Source: Brachybacterium squillarum M-6-3
GTDB taxonomy: Bacteria; Actinomycetota; Actinomycetes; Actinomycetales; Dermabacteraceae
NCBI RefSeq assembly: GCF_000225825.1
Contig: NZ_AGBX01000001.1
Span: forward strand, 434,001 to 498,000
DNA length: 64,000 nucleotides
Direction: 5' to 3'
Shown here: positions 15,935 through 24,247 of the stretch, in pieces
Layout of the letters: the number at the start of each line of letters is the position of its first letter
Position numbering within the stretch: the stretch's first letter is position 1
Program-made: the position numbers and the translations under genes
The notes under the pieces: model-generated
Databases searched by the model: none
Seen by the model: the letters and a program-made list of their open reading frames with translations, nothing else
Told to the model about the DNA's origin: nothing

Positions 15935-17101
15935 ATGACCACCTCCGCGCCCGACACCCCGCGCACCGCCCCTCCCGCCGACCCCTCCGCCGGCGGCGTC
16001 GTCCGGGGCATGAGCCTGCTGGACCGCTGGCTGCCCGCCTGGATCCTGGCCGCCATGCTTCTGGGCCTGGCCCTGGGCCAGTTCATGCCTGCCCTGGGCG
16101 ACCTGCTGGAGGGCTGGGAGATCGGCGGCGTCTCCGTGCCCATCGCCCTCGGCCTGCTGGTGATGATGTACCCGGTGCTGGCGAAGGTGCGCTACGAGGA
16201 GACCGCGCGGATCGCCGCCGACCGGCGCCTGCTGATCACCTCGCTGGTGCTGAACTGGCTGGTGGGCCCGGCGCTGATGTTCTCCCTGGCCTGGCTGATG
16301 CTGCCGGACCTGCCGGAGTTCCGCACCGGGCTGATCATCGTGGGCCTGGCCCGCTGCATCGCGATGGTGCTGATCTGGAACGACCTGGCCTGCGGCGACC
16401 GCGAGGCCGCCGCCGTGCTGGTCGCGATCAACTCGGTGTTCCAGGTGCTGGCCTTCGCGGGCCTGGGCTGGTTCTACCTCCAGGTGCTGCCCGCCTGGCT
16501 GGGCCTGCCCACCACGGCGGCGAGCTTCTCGGTGGCGGCGATCGCGCTGAGCGTGCTGGTGTTCCTCGGCATCCCCCTGGTGGCCGGGGCGCTCACCCGG
16601 GTGATCGGCGAGCGCAGCCGGGGCCGGGACTGGTACGAGCAGCACTTCCTGCCGCGACTGGGCCCCTGGGCGCTGTACGGCCTGCTGTTCACCATCGTGC
16701 TGCTGTTCGCCCTGCAGGGGGACCGGGTGATCGCGGACCCGCTGGGCGTGGCCCGGATCGCTCTGCCGATGCTCTGCTACTTCCTGCTGATGTTCGCGAT
16801 CGGGCTGCTGGCCTCCCGCGCCGTCGGTCTGGACTACGCCCGCTCCACCACCGTCGCCTTCACCGCCTCCGGCAACAACTTCGAGCTGGCCATCGCCGTC
16901 GCGATCGGCACGTTCGGCGCCGCCTCCGGGCAGGCCCTGGCCGGCACCGTCGGCCCTCTGATCGAGGTGCCCGTGCTGGTGGCGATGGTCTACCTGGCCC
17001 GCTGGGCCGGCCCCCGCCTGTTCCCCGGCGACCCCACCCTGCCCCCGCGCGGCGATCGAGTCCCTGCCGCAGACCCCGTTCCCACCACCGCGAAGGACTG
17101 A
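15935..17101 (+). CDS. acr3: ACR3 family arsenite efflux permease
   Basis: A 388-residue membrane protein with ten hydrophobic segments. Family landmarks are SLLDRWLPAWILAAMLLGL in helix 1, the conserved substrate-binding Cys141 in LARCIAMVLIWNDLACGD of helix 4, and the late-helix motif TASGNNFELAIAVAIGTFG. ACR3 proteins extrude As(OH)3/arsenite, usually in exchange for protons. It is transcribed divergently from arsR and followed after three bases by an arsenate reductase gene, giving a complete arsenate-resistance operon: reduction, efflux and regulation. The ATG at 15935 is the first before the conserved region. Confidence 0.95.
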   Translation: MTTSAPDTPRTAPPADPSAGGVVRGMSLLDRWLPAWILAAMLLGLALGQFMPALGDLLEGWEIGGVSVPIALGLLVMMYPVLAKVRYEETARIAADRRLLITSLVLNWLVGPALMFSLAWLMLPDLPEFRTGLIIVGLARCIAMVLIWNDLACGDREAAAVLVAINSVFQVLAFAGLGWFYLQVLPAWLGLPTTAASFSVAAIALSVLVFLGIPLVAGALTRVIGERSRGRDWYEQHFLPRLGPWALYGLLFTIVLLFALQGDRVIADPLGVARIALPMLCYFLLMFAIGLLASRAVGLDYARSTTVAFTASGNNFELAIAVAIGTFGAASGQALAGTVGPLIEVPVLVAMVYLARWAGPRLFPGDPTLPPRGDRVPAADPVPTTAKD

Positions 17102-17104
17102 GCG

Positions 17105-17545
17105 ATGACCGGCCACACCACCCCCTCCGTGCTGTTCGTCTGCGTGAAGAACGGCGGCAAGTCCCAGATGGCCGCGGCCCTGATGGAGCACCATGCCGCC
17201 GGATCGGTCGAGGTGCATTCCGCCGGCACACGGCCCGGCTCCGCGATCAACGCCCTCTCCGCCGAGGTGATCGCCGAGCTCGGCGCCGACATGTCTGGCG
17301 GCGCCCCCACCGCGATCGACCCGGCGCTGCTGGCCCGGGTGGACCGGGTGGTGGTGCTCGGCGGCGAGGCCCGCGTCGAGCCGGTGCCCGGCATGCGCGG
17401 CAGCATCGAGACCTGGGAGACCGACGAGCCCTCCGAGCGCGGCATCGAGGGCGCCGAGCGGATGCGCCTGGTGCGCGACGACATCGACGCCCGGGTCCGC
17501 GCCCTGCGGGACGAGCTGCTGGGCGAGGACCCCGCGCAGGCCTGA
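17105..17545 (+). CDS. arsC: Arsenate reductase of the low-molecular-weight phosphatase fold
   Basis: A 146-residue cytoplasmic protein. The phosphatase P-loop is [16 protein letters not shown], with nucleophile Cys13 and Lys19 in the position usually held by Arg (CX5R). The segment [24 protein letters not shown] is the conserved region after the P-loop. Only one clear catalytic Cys is present and there is no resolving Cys pair. That fits mycothiol/mycoredoxin-dependent actinobacterial ArsC (ArsC1/ArsC2 type) better than thioredoxin-dependent enzymes. It starts three bases after acr3. It should convert arsenate to arsenite for export by Acr3. Confidence 0.88.
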   Translation: MTGHTTPSVLFVCVKNGGKSQMAAALMEHHAAGSVEVHSAGTRPGSAINALSAEVIAELGADMSGGAPTAIDPALLARVDRVVVLGGEARVEPVPGMRGSIETWETDEPSERGIEGAERMRLVRDDIDARVRALRDELLGEDPAQA

Positions 17546-17578
17546 GCGACGCGGCGATGTGACCTGTGCCCGGCCGGT

Positions 17579-17608
17579 TCGCGCCTCCCGCGGCGCGTCG
17601 GGTACGCT
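17579..17608 (+). promoter_or_regulatory. Possible tRNA-Ser promoter
   Basis: TTCGCG (17579-17584) and TACGCT (17603-17608), separated by 18 bases, lie 23 bases before the mature tRNA. The -10 is reasonable and the -35 is weak. Confidence 0.45.
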
Positions 17609-17631
17609 GTCACCTGCTCTCATCGAGCGCT

Positions 17632-17716
17632 GGAGGATTCGCCTAGCGGCCTATGGCGCACGCCTGGAACGCGTGTTGGGTTAACGCCCTCGGGGGTTCA
17701 AATCCCCCATCCTCCG
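17632..17716 (+). tRNA. tRNA-Ser (anticodon GGA)
   Basis: The acceptor arms GGAGGAT and ATCCTCC pair perfectly and discriminator G is at 17716. The anticodon stem CACGC/GCGTG encloses CTGGAAC, so the anticodon is GGA at 17666-17668, reading UCC and UCU. A long variable arm and a T arm (GGGGG-TTCAAAT-CCCCC) complete a class-II serine tRNA. CCA is not encoded. Confidence 0.96.
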
Positions 17717-17738
17717 CCGCGGTTCCTGTCAGGAACAC

Positions 17739-17772
17739 ACGAAGCCCCCGGGTCCCGACCCGGGGGCTTCGT
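17739..17772 (+). terminator. tRNA terminator
   Basis: A perfect 15-bp stem (17739-17753 and 17758-17772) with a 4-base loop lies 22 bases after the tRNA. Confidence 0.85.
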
Positions 17773-17812
17773 CATACCCGGCCGGTATCGTGCGAGGTCA
17801 CAGGCGGCACCC

Positions 17813-18880
17813 ATGGACGCGCATCAGGGGACCGAGCACAGGGGAGACATGGACGAGACCACCGCGGAGTACCCGGGCCACCCCGACGACACCCGTCCCG
17901 GACGCGGCCGCCTGGTGGCGATCGTGGCCGGCGGCTGCGTGGCCGTGCTGGTCCTGGCGGGCCTCGCCGTGGGCGGCACCTGGTGGCTGCTGCGCGAGGA
18001 CCCGGGCGGCGCGGCCGGCGGGACCGCGAGCGATGGCGGGAGCGGCAGCAGCGACGGTGGCACGACGTCCGCTCCCTCCCCCGAGGCCGACTCCCCCACC
18101 TTCGTGGGCGTCGCCCCCTACGAGGACACCCCCGGGGATGCGACCACCCGGCGGCAGGTGCTCGAGCAGAACCCGCTGACCGAGGGGGAGCTCGCGGCGA
18201 TCGGCGACTGCAGCCTGCCCGACACCCCGACCGAGCCCTCGGCGGAGGAGCTGCAGTCCACCCTCGACGCCTCGGCGGACTGCCTGGACCAGGTGTGGGC
18301 GCGGACCAGCTCGAACCGGGACCTGCCCTGGACCAGCCCGGAGATCGTCGTCTACACCTACCCCGACGTGCCGGTGGATGCCACCTGCGACCCGGAATCC
18401 TTCGCGGCGGACTACCCGCGGCCCTGCAATCTGGACAACACGATCTACTGGCCGATCGGCTACGGCCACGGCACCTCCCTGGGTGCGAGCGGCGAGGTCA
18501 CGGACCCGCAGGAGCTGGCCTCCGCGTACCTCTTCGACCTCGCCGAGATCTATGCGACCCAGGCGATGTGGCACAGCTCGGTGGGCATGTACTACGTGCA
18601 CCTGGCCAACGACCTCGAGGCCGATCCGGAGGCGCAGGAGGAGGTGCGCCGTCGCTTCCGCGCTCAGCTTCGCTGCCTCGGCGCGGCCGCGTCGATGCAG
18701 GTGAACGAGGCCTCGCGCCCCTCGACCGCGGTGCGGGAGGCCGTGGTCGACCCGGGCCACTGGGAGGACGGCAGCCTCACGGCGGAGACCAGCGCCCACT
18801 GGACGCGGGTGGGCCTGGAGTCCGAGGGGGAGATGGCGGCGTGCAACGCCTGGACGGCACCCGCCGAGGACGTCGCCTGA
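17813..18880 (+). CDS. Membrane-anchored neutral zinc metallopeptidase-like protein, active site lost
   Basis: A 355-residue protein with a short cytoplasmic N-terminus, one membrane segment (about residues 36-62, VAIVAGGCVAVLVLAGLAVGG), a Ser/Gly-rich linker and an extracellular domain. The pattern CLDQVWARTS..., a Cys pair around CDPESF...PRPCNLDNTIYW, and a following helix (LFDLAEIYATQAMWHSSVGMYYVH) resembles the YpfJ/neutral zinc metallopeptidase family (Pfam PF04228 type). The metal-binding HExxH of that helix is not present, so this looks like a non-catalytic relative. ATG 17813 has AGGCGG five bases upstream; the in-frame ATG 17849 is an alternative, with AGGGGAG too close. It is monocistronic between tRNA-Ser and the monooxygenase. 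The family call rests on pattern only. Confidence 0.65.
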   Translation: MDAHQGTEHRGDMDETTAEYPGHPDDTRPGRGRLVAIVAGGCVAVLVLAGLAVGGTWWLLREDPGGAAGGTASDGGSGSSDGGTTSAPSPEADSPTFVGVAPYEDTPGDATTRRQVLEQNPLTEGELAAIGDCSLPDTPTEPSAEELQSTLDASADCLDQVWARTSSNRDLPWTSPEIVVYTYPDVPVDATCDPESFAADYPRPCNLDNTIYWPIGYGHGTSLGASGEVTDPQELASAYLFDLAEIYATQAMWHSSVGMYYVHLANDLEADPEAQEEVRRRFRAQLRCLGAAASMQVNEASRPSTAVREAVVDPGHWEDGSLTAETSAHWTRVGLESEGEMAACNAWTAPAEDVA

Positions 18881-18953
18881 GGCCCACACCACCGGGTGAT
18901 GGGATCGACGATGATCGATGCATCACAGCACCCTTGCCCTCACGGCTCGTTTA

Positions 18954-18967
18954 GTTGAATATTGAAC
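18954..18967. promoter_or_regulatory. MarR-like operator upstream of the monooxygenase
   Basis: GTTGAATATTGAAC is a 14-bp dyad, mismatched only at positions 4 and 11, in an AT-rich patch that stands out from its surroundings. MarR-family sites often look like this. It lies 66 bases before the monooxygenase ATG. No MarR gene is visible in the window. Confidence 0.6.
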
Positions 18968-19032
18968 CATCAGTCGGGGACCGGACAGGGTCGGGCCTCC
19001 CGCAGCCGAGAACGCACCGCGAGGAGCACACC

Positions 19033-20205
19033 ATGCACTTCGGAATCTTCACCATCGCCGACATCACCCCGGACCCGACCACCGGCGCCGTCCCCACCGA
19101 GCAGGAGCGCCTGCGTCTGATCGTGGAGGAGGCCAAGCTCGCCGAACAGGTGGGTCTGGACGTCTTCGCCCTGGGCGAGCACCACAACCCGCCCTTCGTC
19201 ACCTCCTCCCCCACCACCACGCTGGGCTACATCGGCGCGCTGACGTCGACAATCATCCTCTCCACCGCGACCACGCTGATCACCACCAACGACCCGGTGA
19301 AGATCGCGGAGGACTACGCGATGCTGCAGCACCTCACCGGCGGCCGCGTCGACCTGGTGATGGGCCGCGGCAACACCGGCCCCGTCTACCCCTGGTTCGG
19401 GCAGGACATCCGCAAGGGCGTCGAGATCGCCATCGAGAACTACGAGCTCCTGCACCGCCTGTGGCGCGAGGACGTCGTGGACTGGGAGGGCGAGTTCCGC
19501 ACCGCCCTGCAGCAGTTCACCGCCACCCCGCGCCCGCTGGACGGCGTGCCCCCCTTCGTGTGGCACGGCTCGATCCGCTCCCCGCAGATCGCCGAGCAGG
19601 CCGCGTACTACGGCGACGGCTTCCTGCACAACAACATCTTCTGGCCCATGAGCCACACCAAGCAGATGGTGCAGCTCTACCGCGAGCGCTTCGAGCACTA
19701 CGGCCACGGCACCGCCGCCCAGGCGATCGTCGGGCTCGGCGGCCAGGCCTTCATGCGCAAGAACTCCCAGGACGCCGTCCGCGAGTTCCGGCCCTACTTC
19801 GACTCCGCCCCCGTCTACGGCGGCGGCCCCTCGATGGAGGACTTCACCCGCATGACGCCCCTGACCGTCGGCTCCCCCGAGCAGGTCGTGGAGCGCTACC
19901 TGGAGATGGCCGACCACGTCGGTGACTACCAGCGCCAGATGTTCCTGCTGGACCACGCGGGCCTGCCCGCGAAGACCGTCATGGAGCAGATCGAGTTGCT
20001 GGGCACCGAGGTGGTGCCGGTGCTGCGCAAGGAGCTGGACGCCCGCCGTCCCGCCGACGTGCCCGACGCCCCCACCCACGCCTCCCTGGTCGCGAAGGCC
20101 GAGGCCGAGCACGGGAGCTTCGATCCGGCGTACCGTTTCGAGACCGGCGACAACTGGACCGGCCTGCGCGCGGAGGACGCGCGCTCCGGCCAGCAGTCCC
20201 GCTGA
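19033..20205 (+). CDS. LLM class flavin-dependent oxidoreductase (luciferase-like)
   Basis: A 390-residue (beta/alpha)8 flavoprotein. Typical luciferase-like features are MHFGIFTIADITPDPTTG at strand 1, GLDVFALGEHHNPPFVTSSP (substrate/flavin-side His pair), GGRVDLVMGRGNTGPVYPWFG, and the FMN-binding LTVGSPEQVVERYLEMADHVGDYQRQMF near the C-terminus. It probably oxidises a small organic molecule with reduced FMN and O2. The ATG at 19033 has GGAG seven bases before it; an upstream in-frame TTG at 18955 lies inside the operator and is unlikely. The FMN reductase gene downstream (after a hairpin) is its likely flavin supplier. Confidence 0.93.
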   Translation: MHFGIFTIADITPDPTTGAVPTEQERLRLIVEEAKLAEQVGLDVFALGEHHNPPFVTSSPTTTLGYIGALTSTIILSTATTLITTNDPVKIAEDYAMLQHLTGGRVDLVMGRGNTGPVYPWFGQDIRKGVEIAIENYELLHRLWREDVVDWEGEFRTALQQFTATPRPLDGVPPFVWHGSIRSPQIAEQAAYYGDGFLHNNIFWPMSHTKQMVQLYRERFEHYGHGTAAQAIVGLGGQAFMRKNSQDAVREFRPYFDSAPVYGGGPSMEDFTRMTPLTVGSPEQVVERYLEMADHVGDYQRQMFLLDHAGLPAKTVMEQIELLGTEVVPVLRKELDARRPADVPDAPTHASLVAKAEAEHGSFDPAYRFETGDNWTGLRAEDARSGQQSR

Positions 20206-20217
20206 CCATCCGCCGCC

Positions 20218-20251
20218 GGTCCGTCCGCGCCCATCCCGGCGCGGACGGACC
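20218..20251 (+). terminator. Intercistronic hairpin
   Basis: A perfect 14-bp stem (20218-20231 and 20238-20251, 6-base loop) lies 13 bases after the monooxygenase stop and 59 bases before the FMN reductase start. It may end or attenuate transcription between two functionally linked genes. Confidence 0.75.
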
Positions 20252-20309
20252 CCCGGCCCCGACACCCGACCCATCGCTCAACCCCGATCACGGAGGAGGA
20301 GCCCCCGTC

Positions 20310-20996
20310 ATGACCGACCCGATCCGCCTGGTGGTGCTCACCGCCGGGCTGTCCACCCCCAGCTCGACCCGCATGCTGGCCGACCAGCTCACCCGCGCCG
20401 TGCGCACCCGCGGCGAGGCCGCCGGCCGCCCCGTCGAGGCGACCGTCGTGGAGCTGCGCGAGTACGCCCACGACGTGACCGACGCCCTGCTCACCCGCTT
20501 CCCCAGCGAGAAGCTGTCCTTGGTCATCGAGTCCGTGCGCGCCGCCGACGCGGTGATCGCCGTGACCCCGGTGTTCAACATCGGCCCCTCGGGCCTGTTC
20601 AAGTCCTTCGTGGACGCCGTGGACCGCGAGCTCTGGCGCGACAAGCCGGTGCTGCTGGCCGCGACCGCCGGCACCCCGCGCCACTCCCTCGCGATCGACT
20701 ACGGGCTGCGCCCGATGTTCGGCTACCTCAAGGCCGCCGTGCTGCCCACCGCCGTGTTCGCCGCCTCGGCGGACTTCGGCGCCGAGGTGTCCGGCGAGGG
20801 CGAGAAGCAGCCGCTGGGCTCCCGCGTGCAGCGCGCCGCAGGCGAGCTGGTGGCGATGCTCGGCGCCCGCGAGGGCACCGTGTCCGCGGCCGTCGCCGAG
20901 GAGACCGGCGAGAGCGAGGACCCCGAGCCGGCCGTCTCGGGCCTGGGCGCCGAGTTCTCGGACTTCGTGCCGATGGACCGCCTGCTCCGCCGCTGA
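20310..20996 (+). CDS. NADPH-dependent FMN reductase (CE1759-like)
   Basis: A 228-residue flavodoxin-fold reductase. The phosphate-binding loop is VVLTAGLSTPSSTRMLADQL, and the flavin-contact region is VIAVTPVFNIGPSGLFKSFVDAVDR, followed by PVLLAATAGTPRHSLAIDYGLRPMFGYL. This matches the actinobacterial CE1759 subgroup, which is regularly paired with luciferase-like oxidoreductases. It should make FMNH2 from NAD(P)H for the upstream monooxygenase. ATG 20310 has GGAGGAGG seven bases before it. The acidic C-terminal tail (about 40 residues) lies beyond the domain. Confidence 0.92.
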   Translation: MTDPIRLVVLTAGLSTPSSTRMLADQLTRAVRTRGEAAGRPVEATVVELREYAHDVTDALLTRFPSEKLSLVIESVRAADAVIAVTPVFNIGPSGLFKSFVDAVDRELWRDKPVLLAATAGTPRHSLAIDYGLRPMFGYLKAAVLPTAVFAASADFGAEVSGEGEKQPLGSRVQRAAGELVAMLGAREGTVSAAVAEETGESEDPEPAVSGLGAEFSDFVPMDRLLRR

Positions 20997-21006
20997 CCGA
21001 CCCCCG

Positions 21007-21044
21007 CCCCGAGGTCCGGAACCGTCCGGGACCGGACCCCGGGG
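21007..21044 (+). terminator. Hairpin after the FMN reductase
   Basis: A 13-bp inverted repeat with one G-U-compatible mismatch (21007-21019 and 21032-21044) lies 10 bases after the stop. Confidence 0.7.
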
Positions 21045-21081
21045 CACCCCGTCGCCGGGGTGCGGACTCCCAGGATGGGGC

Positions 21082-21480
21082 ATGTTCAGCCTCTCCGACC
21101 GCGCCGTGATGCTGTTCTCCACCGCCCTCGCCGACCTCGTGTTCTTCGTCGACGACGTCTTCGTGGTCATCACGTTCCGCCTCGGCGTGATCGAGATGTC
21201 CCCCCGCGGCGTCGACCTCGAGAGTTCACCGCTTGGCTGCAGGACGAGCAGCTGCTGACCTCCCGCTCCGACCAGCAGCCACCCGGAGGCCGCCGCCCGC
21301 GACGGCATCCCGCCGCTGGAGGAGTGCTACGGCTTCGTGCCCCTGCTCGCGCTCGGCGGCCCGCCCCAGGCCGCGAACCTCCAGCTGATGGGCATGGACG
21401 AGCACATCGCGGTGATGCTGCAGCTCGCCGAGCCGCCCCCGTTGCCCCCCTCGCCGGCGAGCTCCCGCCGGATTCGCGAT
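21082..21480 (+). pseudogene. DUF1851 (GAD/Tdi1-like) domain protein, frameshifted remnant
   Basis: Three reading-frame pieces join into one DUF1851-like C-terminal domain. The first is MFSLSDRAVMLFSTALADL...VVITFRLGVIEMSP (frame of 21082). After a shift near 21224 comes EFTAWLQDEQLLTSRSDQQ, and after a compensating shift near 21283 comes PEAAARDGIPPLEECYGFVPLLALGGPPQAANLQLM. Intact relatives, which include T6SS-type immunity proteins, read DLxxF...GFVPALALGG...NL in one frame. The N-terminal GAD half is also missing, so this is a truncated relic, not a sequencing slip in a whole gene. The 3' end is imprecise. The family assignment comes from the motif order. Confidence 0.65.
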
Positions 21481-21593
21481 GTAGGTCGGCATCGTCGCAC
21501 GTCGGACCGTATGCTGAGGTCGGGCGCGGACAGCGGTTGCCGGGCCCCGACGCCCAGGCCGCCCCGGCCGGGCCCCTGACCGGAGGAGGCCCC

Positions 21594-22634
21594 ATGCCCG
21601 CCGTCCGCCTCAGCGACGTCGCCCAGCACGCGGGCGTCTCCCTCGCCACCGCCTCCCGGGTGCTCAATGGCTCCGCGCGCGTGCCCGGTCAGGTCGTCGC
21701 CGAGAAGGTGCGCGCCTCCGCCGCCGAGCTCGGCTACGTGGCCAACGCTCAGGCGCAGGCCCTGGCCCGATCCCGCTCCGGCCTGATCGGCCTGGTGGTG
21801 CACGACATCGCCGATCCGTACTTCGCCGCGATCGCCCGCACCGTGCAGCAGCAGGTCTTCGCCTCCCACAGCCAGGTGCTGCTCACCCAGACGGACCGCG
21901 ACCTCGACACGGAGCTGCGTGCGCTGCGCTCCCTGCTCTCCCAGCAGGTCGATGCCCTGGTGCTGGTCGGCTCCCATCGCTACGGCGGACAGGCCGACGC
22001 CGAGGTCACGACCCTGCTGCAGGGCTTCGCCGGCCGCGGCGGGGCGATCGTCGGCATCGGCCAGGCCCTCGGCGCGGGCCGCGCGATCGTGCCGGACAAC
22101 GCCTCCGCCGCGGAAGAGCTGGCCACCTCGCTGATCGTCGAGGGCCACCGTCGCTTCGCCGTCGTCGAGGGCATCGCGGGGATCCCCTCGGCCGGGGACC
22201 GCACCGGAGGGTTCATCCGCGCCCTCACCCAGACCGGGATCGAGCCCGAACTGACCCTGCGCGCCGAGCTCACCCGTGCGGGCGGGCACGACGCCGCCGG
22301 GATCCTCGCGGCGCACCTGGCGGACACCGAGCCCTCCGCGCCGCCGCTGTGCCTGTTCGCCCCCGCTGACGTGATGGCCCTGGGCGCTCTCGGCGAGCTG
22401 CGACGTCTCGGCCTGGACGTGCCCGGCCAGGTCGCCGTGGCCGGCTTCGGCGGCGTCGCCGACGGGGCCGACGTGCACCCGACGCTCAGCACCGTCGCCC
22501 TCCCCCTGGAGACGATGGCGCAGCAGGCGGTCGACTGGATCCTCGATCCGGGCGACGCCGCGCCCGATGCGCAGGTGCACGTCCGCGGTGAGGTGCTGCT
22601 GCGGGCCTCGACCGACCTCGGCGGCCCCGACTGA
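21594..22634 (+). CDS. LacI family transcriptional regulator
   Basis: A 346-residue repressor. The N-terminal helix-turn-helix and hinge are VRLSDVAQHAGVSLATASRVLNGSARVPGQVVAEKVRASAAELGYVANAQAQALARSRS, cut here at the usual hinge Leu-Ala-Arg. The periplasmic-binding-like effector domain runs from GLIGLVVHDIADPYFAAIARTV to the C-terminal GGVADGADVHPTLSTVALPLETM. ATG 21594 has a strong GGAGGAGG site. It precedes a sugar porter (119-base gap) and a convergent GH3 glycosidase, so it probably senses the glycoside or sugar those proteins handle. Confidence 0.93.
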   Translation: MPAVRLSDVAQHAGVSLATASRVLNGSARVPGQVVAEKVRASAAELGYVANAQAQALARSRSGLIGLVVHDIADPYFAAIARTVQQQVFASHSQVLLTQTDRDLDTELRALRSLLSQQVDALVLVGSHRYGGQADAEVTTLLQGFAGRGGAIVGIGQALGAGRAIVPDNASAAEELATSLIVEGHRRFAVVEGIAGIPSAGDRTGGFIRALTQTGIEPELTLRAELTRAGGHDAAGILAAHLADTEPSAPPLCLFAPADVMALGALGELRRLGLDVPGQVAVAGFGGVADGADVHPTLSTVALPLETMAQQAVDWILDPGDAAPDAQVHVRGEVLLRASTDLGGPD

Positions 22635-22753
22635 CAGCCCTCGAGGTCACCCGCCGCCTCCGGCACCCCACATCGGCGGGCACACCATGTGGTCTGATGT
22701 GGCTATTGTCAGAGTTGTAGCCGTTCACGTGTGGCGTTGCTAACATCCCGCGC
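22635..22753 (+). promoter_or_regulatory. Control region of the sugar porter
   Basis: ATGTGG occurs twice, 10 bases apart (22687-22692 and 22697-22702), with the inverted CCACAT at 22668-22673. A CACGTG palindrome lies at about 22726-22731. These could be regulator sites for the upstream LacI protein. No ribosome-binding site is evident before ATG 22754. Confidence 0.4.
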
Positions 22754-24193
22754 ATGATGACAGCCCCCACCACCAGCGACAGATCAGCGAACAGCCTGGT
22801 CATCCGCAGTGCCGTGGTCGCCGCCCTCGGCGGCCTCCTCTTCGGCTTCGACACCGCGGTCATCTCCGGCACCACCAGCAGCCTGACCCGGGTCTTCGAC
22901 CTCAGTCCCTTCGGGCTCGGGTTCACCGTGGCGACCGCCCTGATCGGCACCATCATCGGCGCCCTCACCGCGTCCCGGCCGGCGGACCGCTTCGGACGCC
23001 GTCCGATGCTCTTCGCCATCGCGATCCTCTACATCGTCTCCGCCATCGGCAGCGCCGTCGCCGACAACTGGATCCTGTTCATGATCTTCCGTCTCGTCGG
23101 TGGCGTGGGCGTCGGCGCCGCCTCCGTGGTCGCCCCGATCTACAGCGCGGAGATCGCGCCCGCCCGGGTGCGCGGCCGCCTGGTGGGCCTGGTCCAGCTC
23201 AACGTCGTGTTCGGCATCCTGCTGGCCTACCTCTCCAACTGGGCGATCCAGGGCGCGATGGAGAACGAGGTCGCCTGGCGCTGGATGTTCGCCGCCGAGG
23301 CCCTCCCCGCCGCCCTGTTCTTCGTGCTCCTGTTCACGGTGCCCGAGAGCCCCCGCTGGCTGTTCACCCAGGACCGCCGGGACGAGGCCCACGGCATCCT
23401 GGCGCGTCTCACCCGCGATTCGACCGAGCTGAACGCCGAGTACCGCGAGATCTCCGAAGCCCGGGCCCGCGACGAGCGCACCAAGAAGGTCCCCTTCTTC
23501 ACCCGCTCGCATTCCAAGGTGATCTGGCTGGCCGTCGCCATTGCCGCCTTCAACCAGCTCTCCGGCATCAACGCGATCATGTACTTCGCGCCGGACATCT
23601 TCCGCATGGCCGGCGCCGGAGACGGCGCAGCCTTCCTCCAGTCCATCGTCATCGGCGTCACCAACCTGGTGGCCACCGCCATCGCGATGACGGTGATCGA
23701 CAAGCTGGGGCGGCGCAAGCTGATGCTGGTCGGCTCGATCGGCTATCTGGTCTCCCTCGGCCTGGTCACCGGCCTGTTCTTCCTGTACGACGGGAGCTTC
23801 ACCGGCACCTCCTCCGCGCTGGTGCTGGTCGGCCTGATGCTGTTCATCGCCGCCCATGCCTTCGGTCAGGGCTCCGTGATCTGGGTGTTCATCTCCGAGA
23901 TCTTCCCGACCGCACTGCGCGGCCGCGGACAGTCGCTGGGCAGCTTCACCCACTGGTTCTTCGCCGCCCTGATCTCCTGGACCTTCCCTTGGATCGTCGG
24001 GGGCCTCGGCGGGGCCTGGGCCTTCGCCCTGTTCTTCGTCTGCATGATCGTCCAGCTGATCTGGGTGATCACCGTGATGCCGGAGACCAAGGGGGTGCCG
24101 CTGGAGAAGATGGCCGACACCCTCGGCCTGCCGCAGGAGAGCCTGGACGAGGAGGATCTCGCGGACGACTCCGGCTCCCCGCAGCGGAGCTGA
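22754..24193 (+). CDS. MFS sugar:proton symporter (sugar porter family)
   Basis: A 479-residue 12-helix transporter. Sugar-porter signatures are present: GGLLFGFDTAVISG in helix 1, the loop motif DRFGRRPM, PESPRWLF after helix 6, the QQ-like region FNQLSGINAIMYFAPDIF in helix 7, DKLGRRKLM, and PETKGVPLEKM at the end of helix 12. This is the XylE/AraE/GlcP/GalP group, so it imports a pentose or hexose with a proton. Two ATGs are adjacent (22754 and 22757). It sits between its probable LacI regulator and a convergent GH3 glycosidase, which suggests uptake of the released monosaccharide. Confidence 0.94.
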   Translation: MMTAPTTSDRSANSLVIRSAVVAALGGLLFGFDTAVISGTTSSLTRVFDLSPFGLGFTVATALIGTIIGALTASRPADRFGRRPMLFAIAILYIVSAIGSAVADNWILFMIFRLVGGVGVGAASVVAPIYSAEIAPARVRGRLVGLVQLNVVFGILLAYLSNWAIQGAMENEVAWRWMFAAEALPAALFFVLLFTVPESPRWLFTQDRRDEAHGILARLTRDSTELNAEYREISEARARDERTKKVPFFTRSHSKVIWLAVAIAAFNQLSGINAIMYFAPDIFRMAGAGDGAAFLQSIVIGVTNLVATAIAMTVIDKLGRRKLMLVGSIGYLVSLGLVTGLFFLYDGSFTGTSSALVLVGLMLFIAAHAFGQGSVIWVFISEIFPTALRGRGQSLGSFTHWFFAALISWTFPWIVGGLGGAWAFALFFVCMIVQLIWVITVMPETKGVPLEKMADTLGLPQESLDEEDLADDSGSPQRS

Positions 24194-24247
24194 CCCCTTC
24201 CCTCCATCCGACGAGGCCGGCCCCGCTCCCGTCCCCGCCGGGCTCGG

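Noticed and set aside
18955-19032. TTG start giving a 26-residue N-terminal extension of the luciferase-like enzyme
   Set aside because: The start lies inside the AT-rich operator, and the extension (MNIEPSVGDRTGSG...) is not family-like; ATG 19033 has a good ribosome-binding site.
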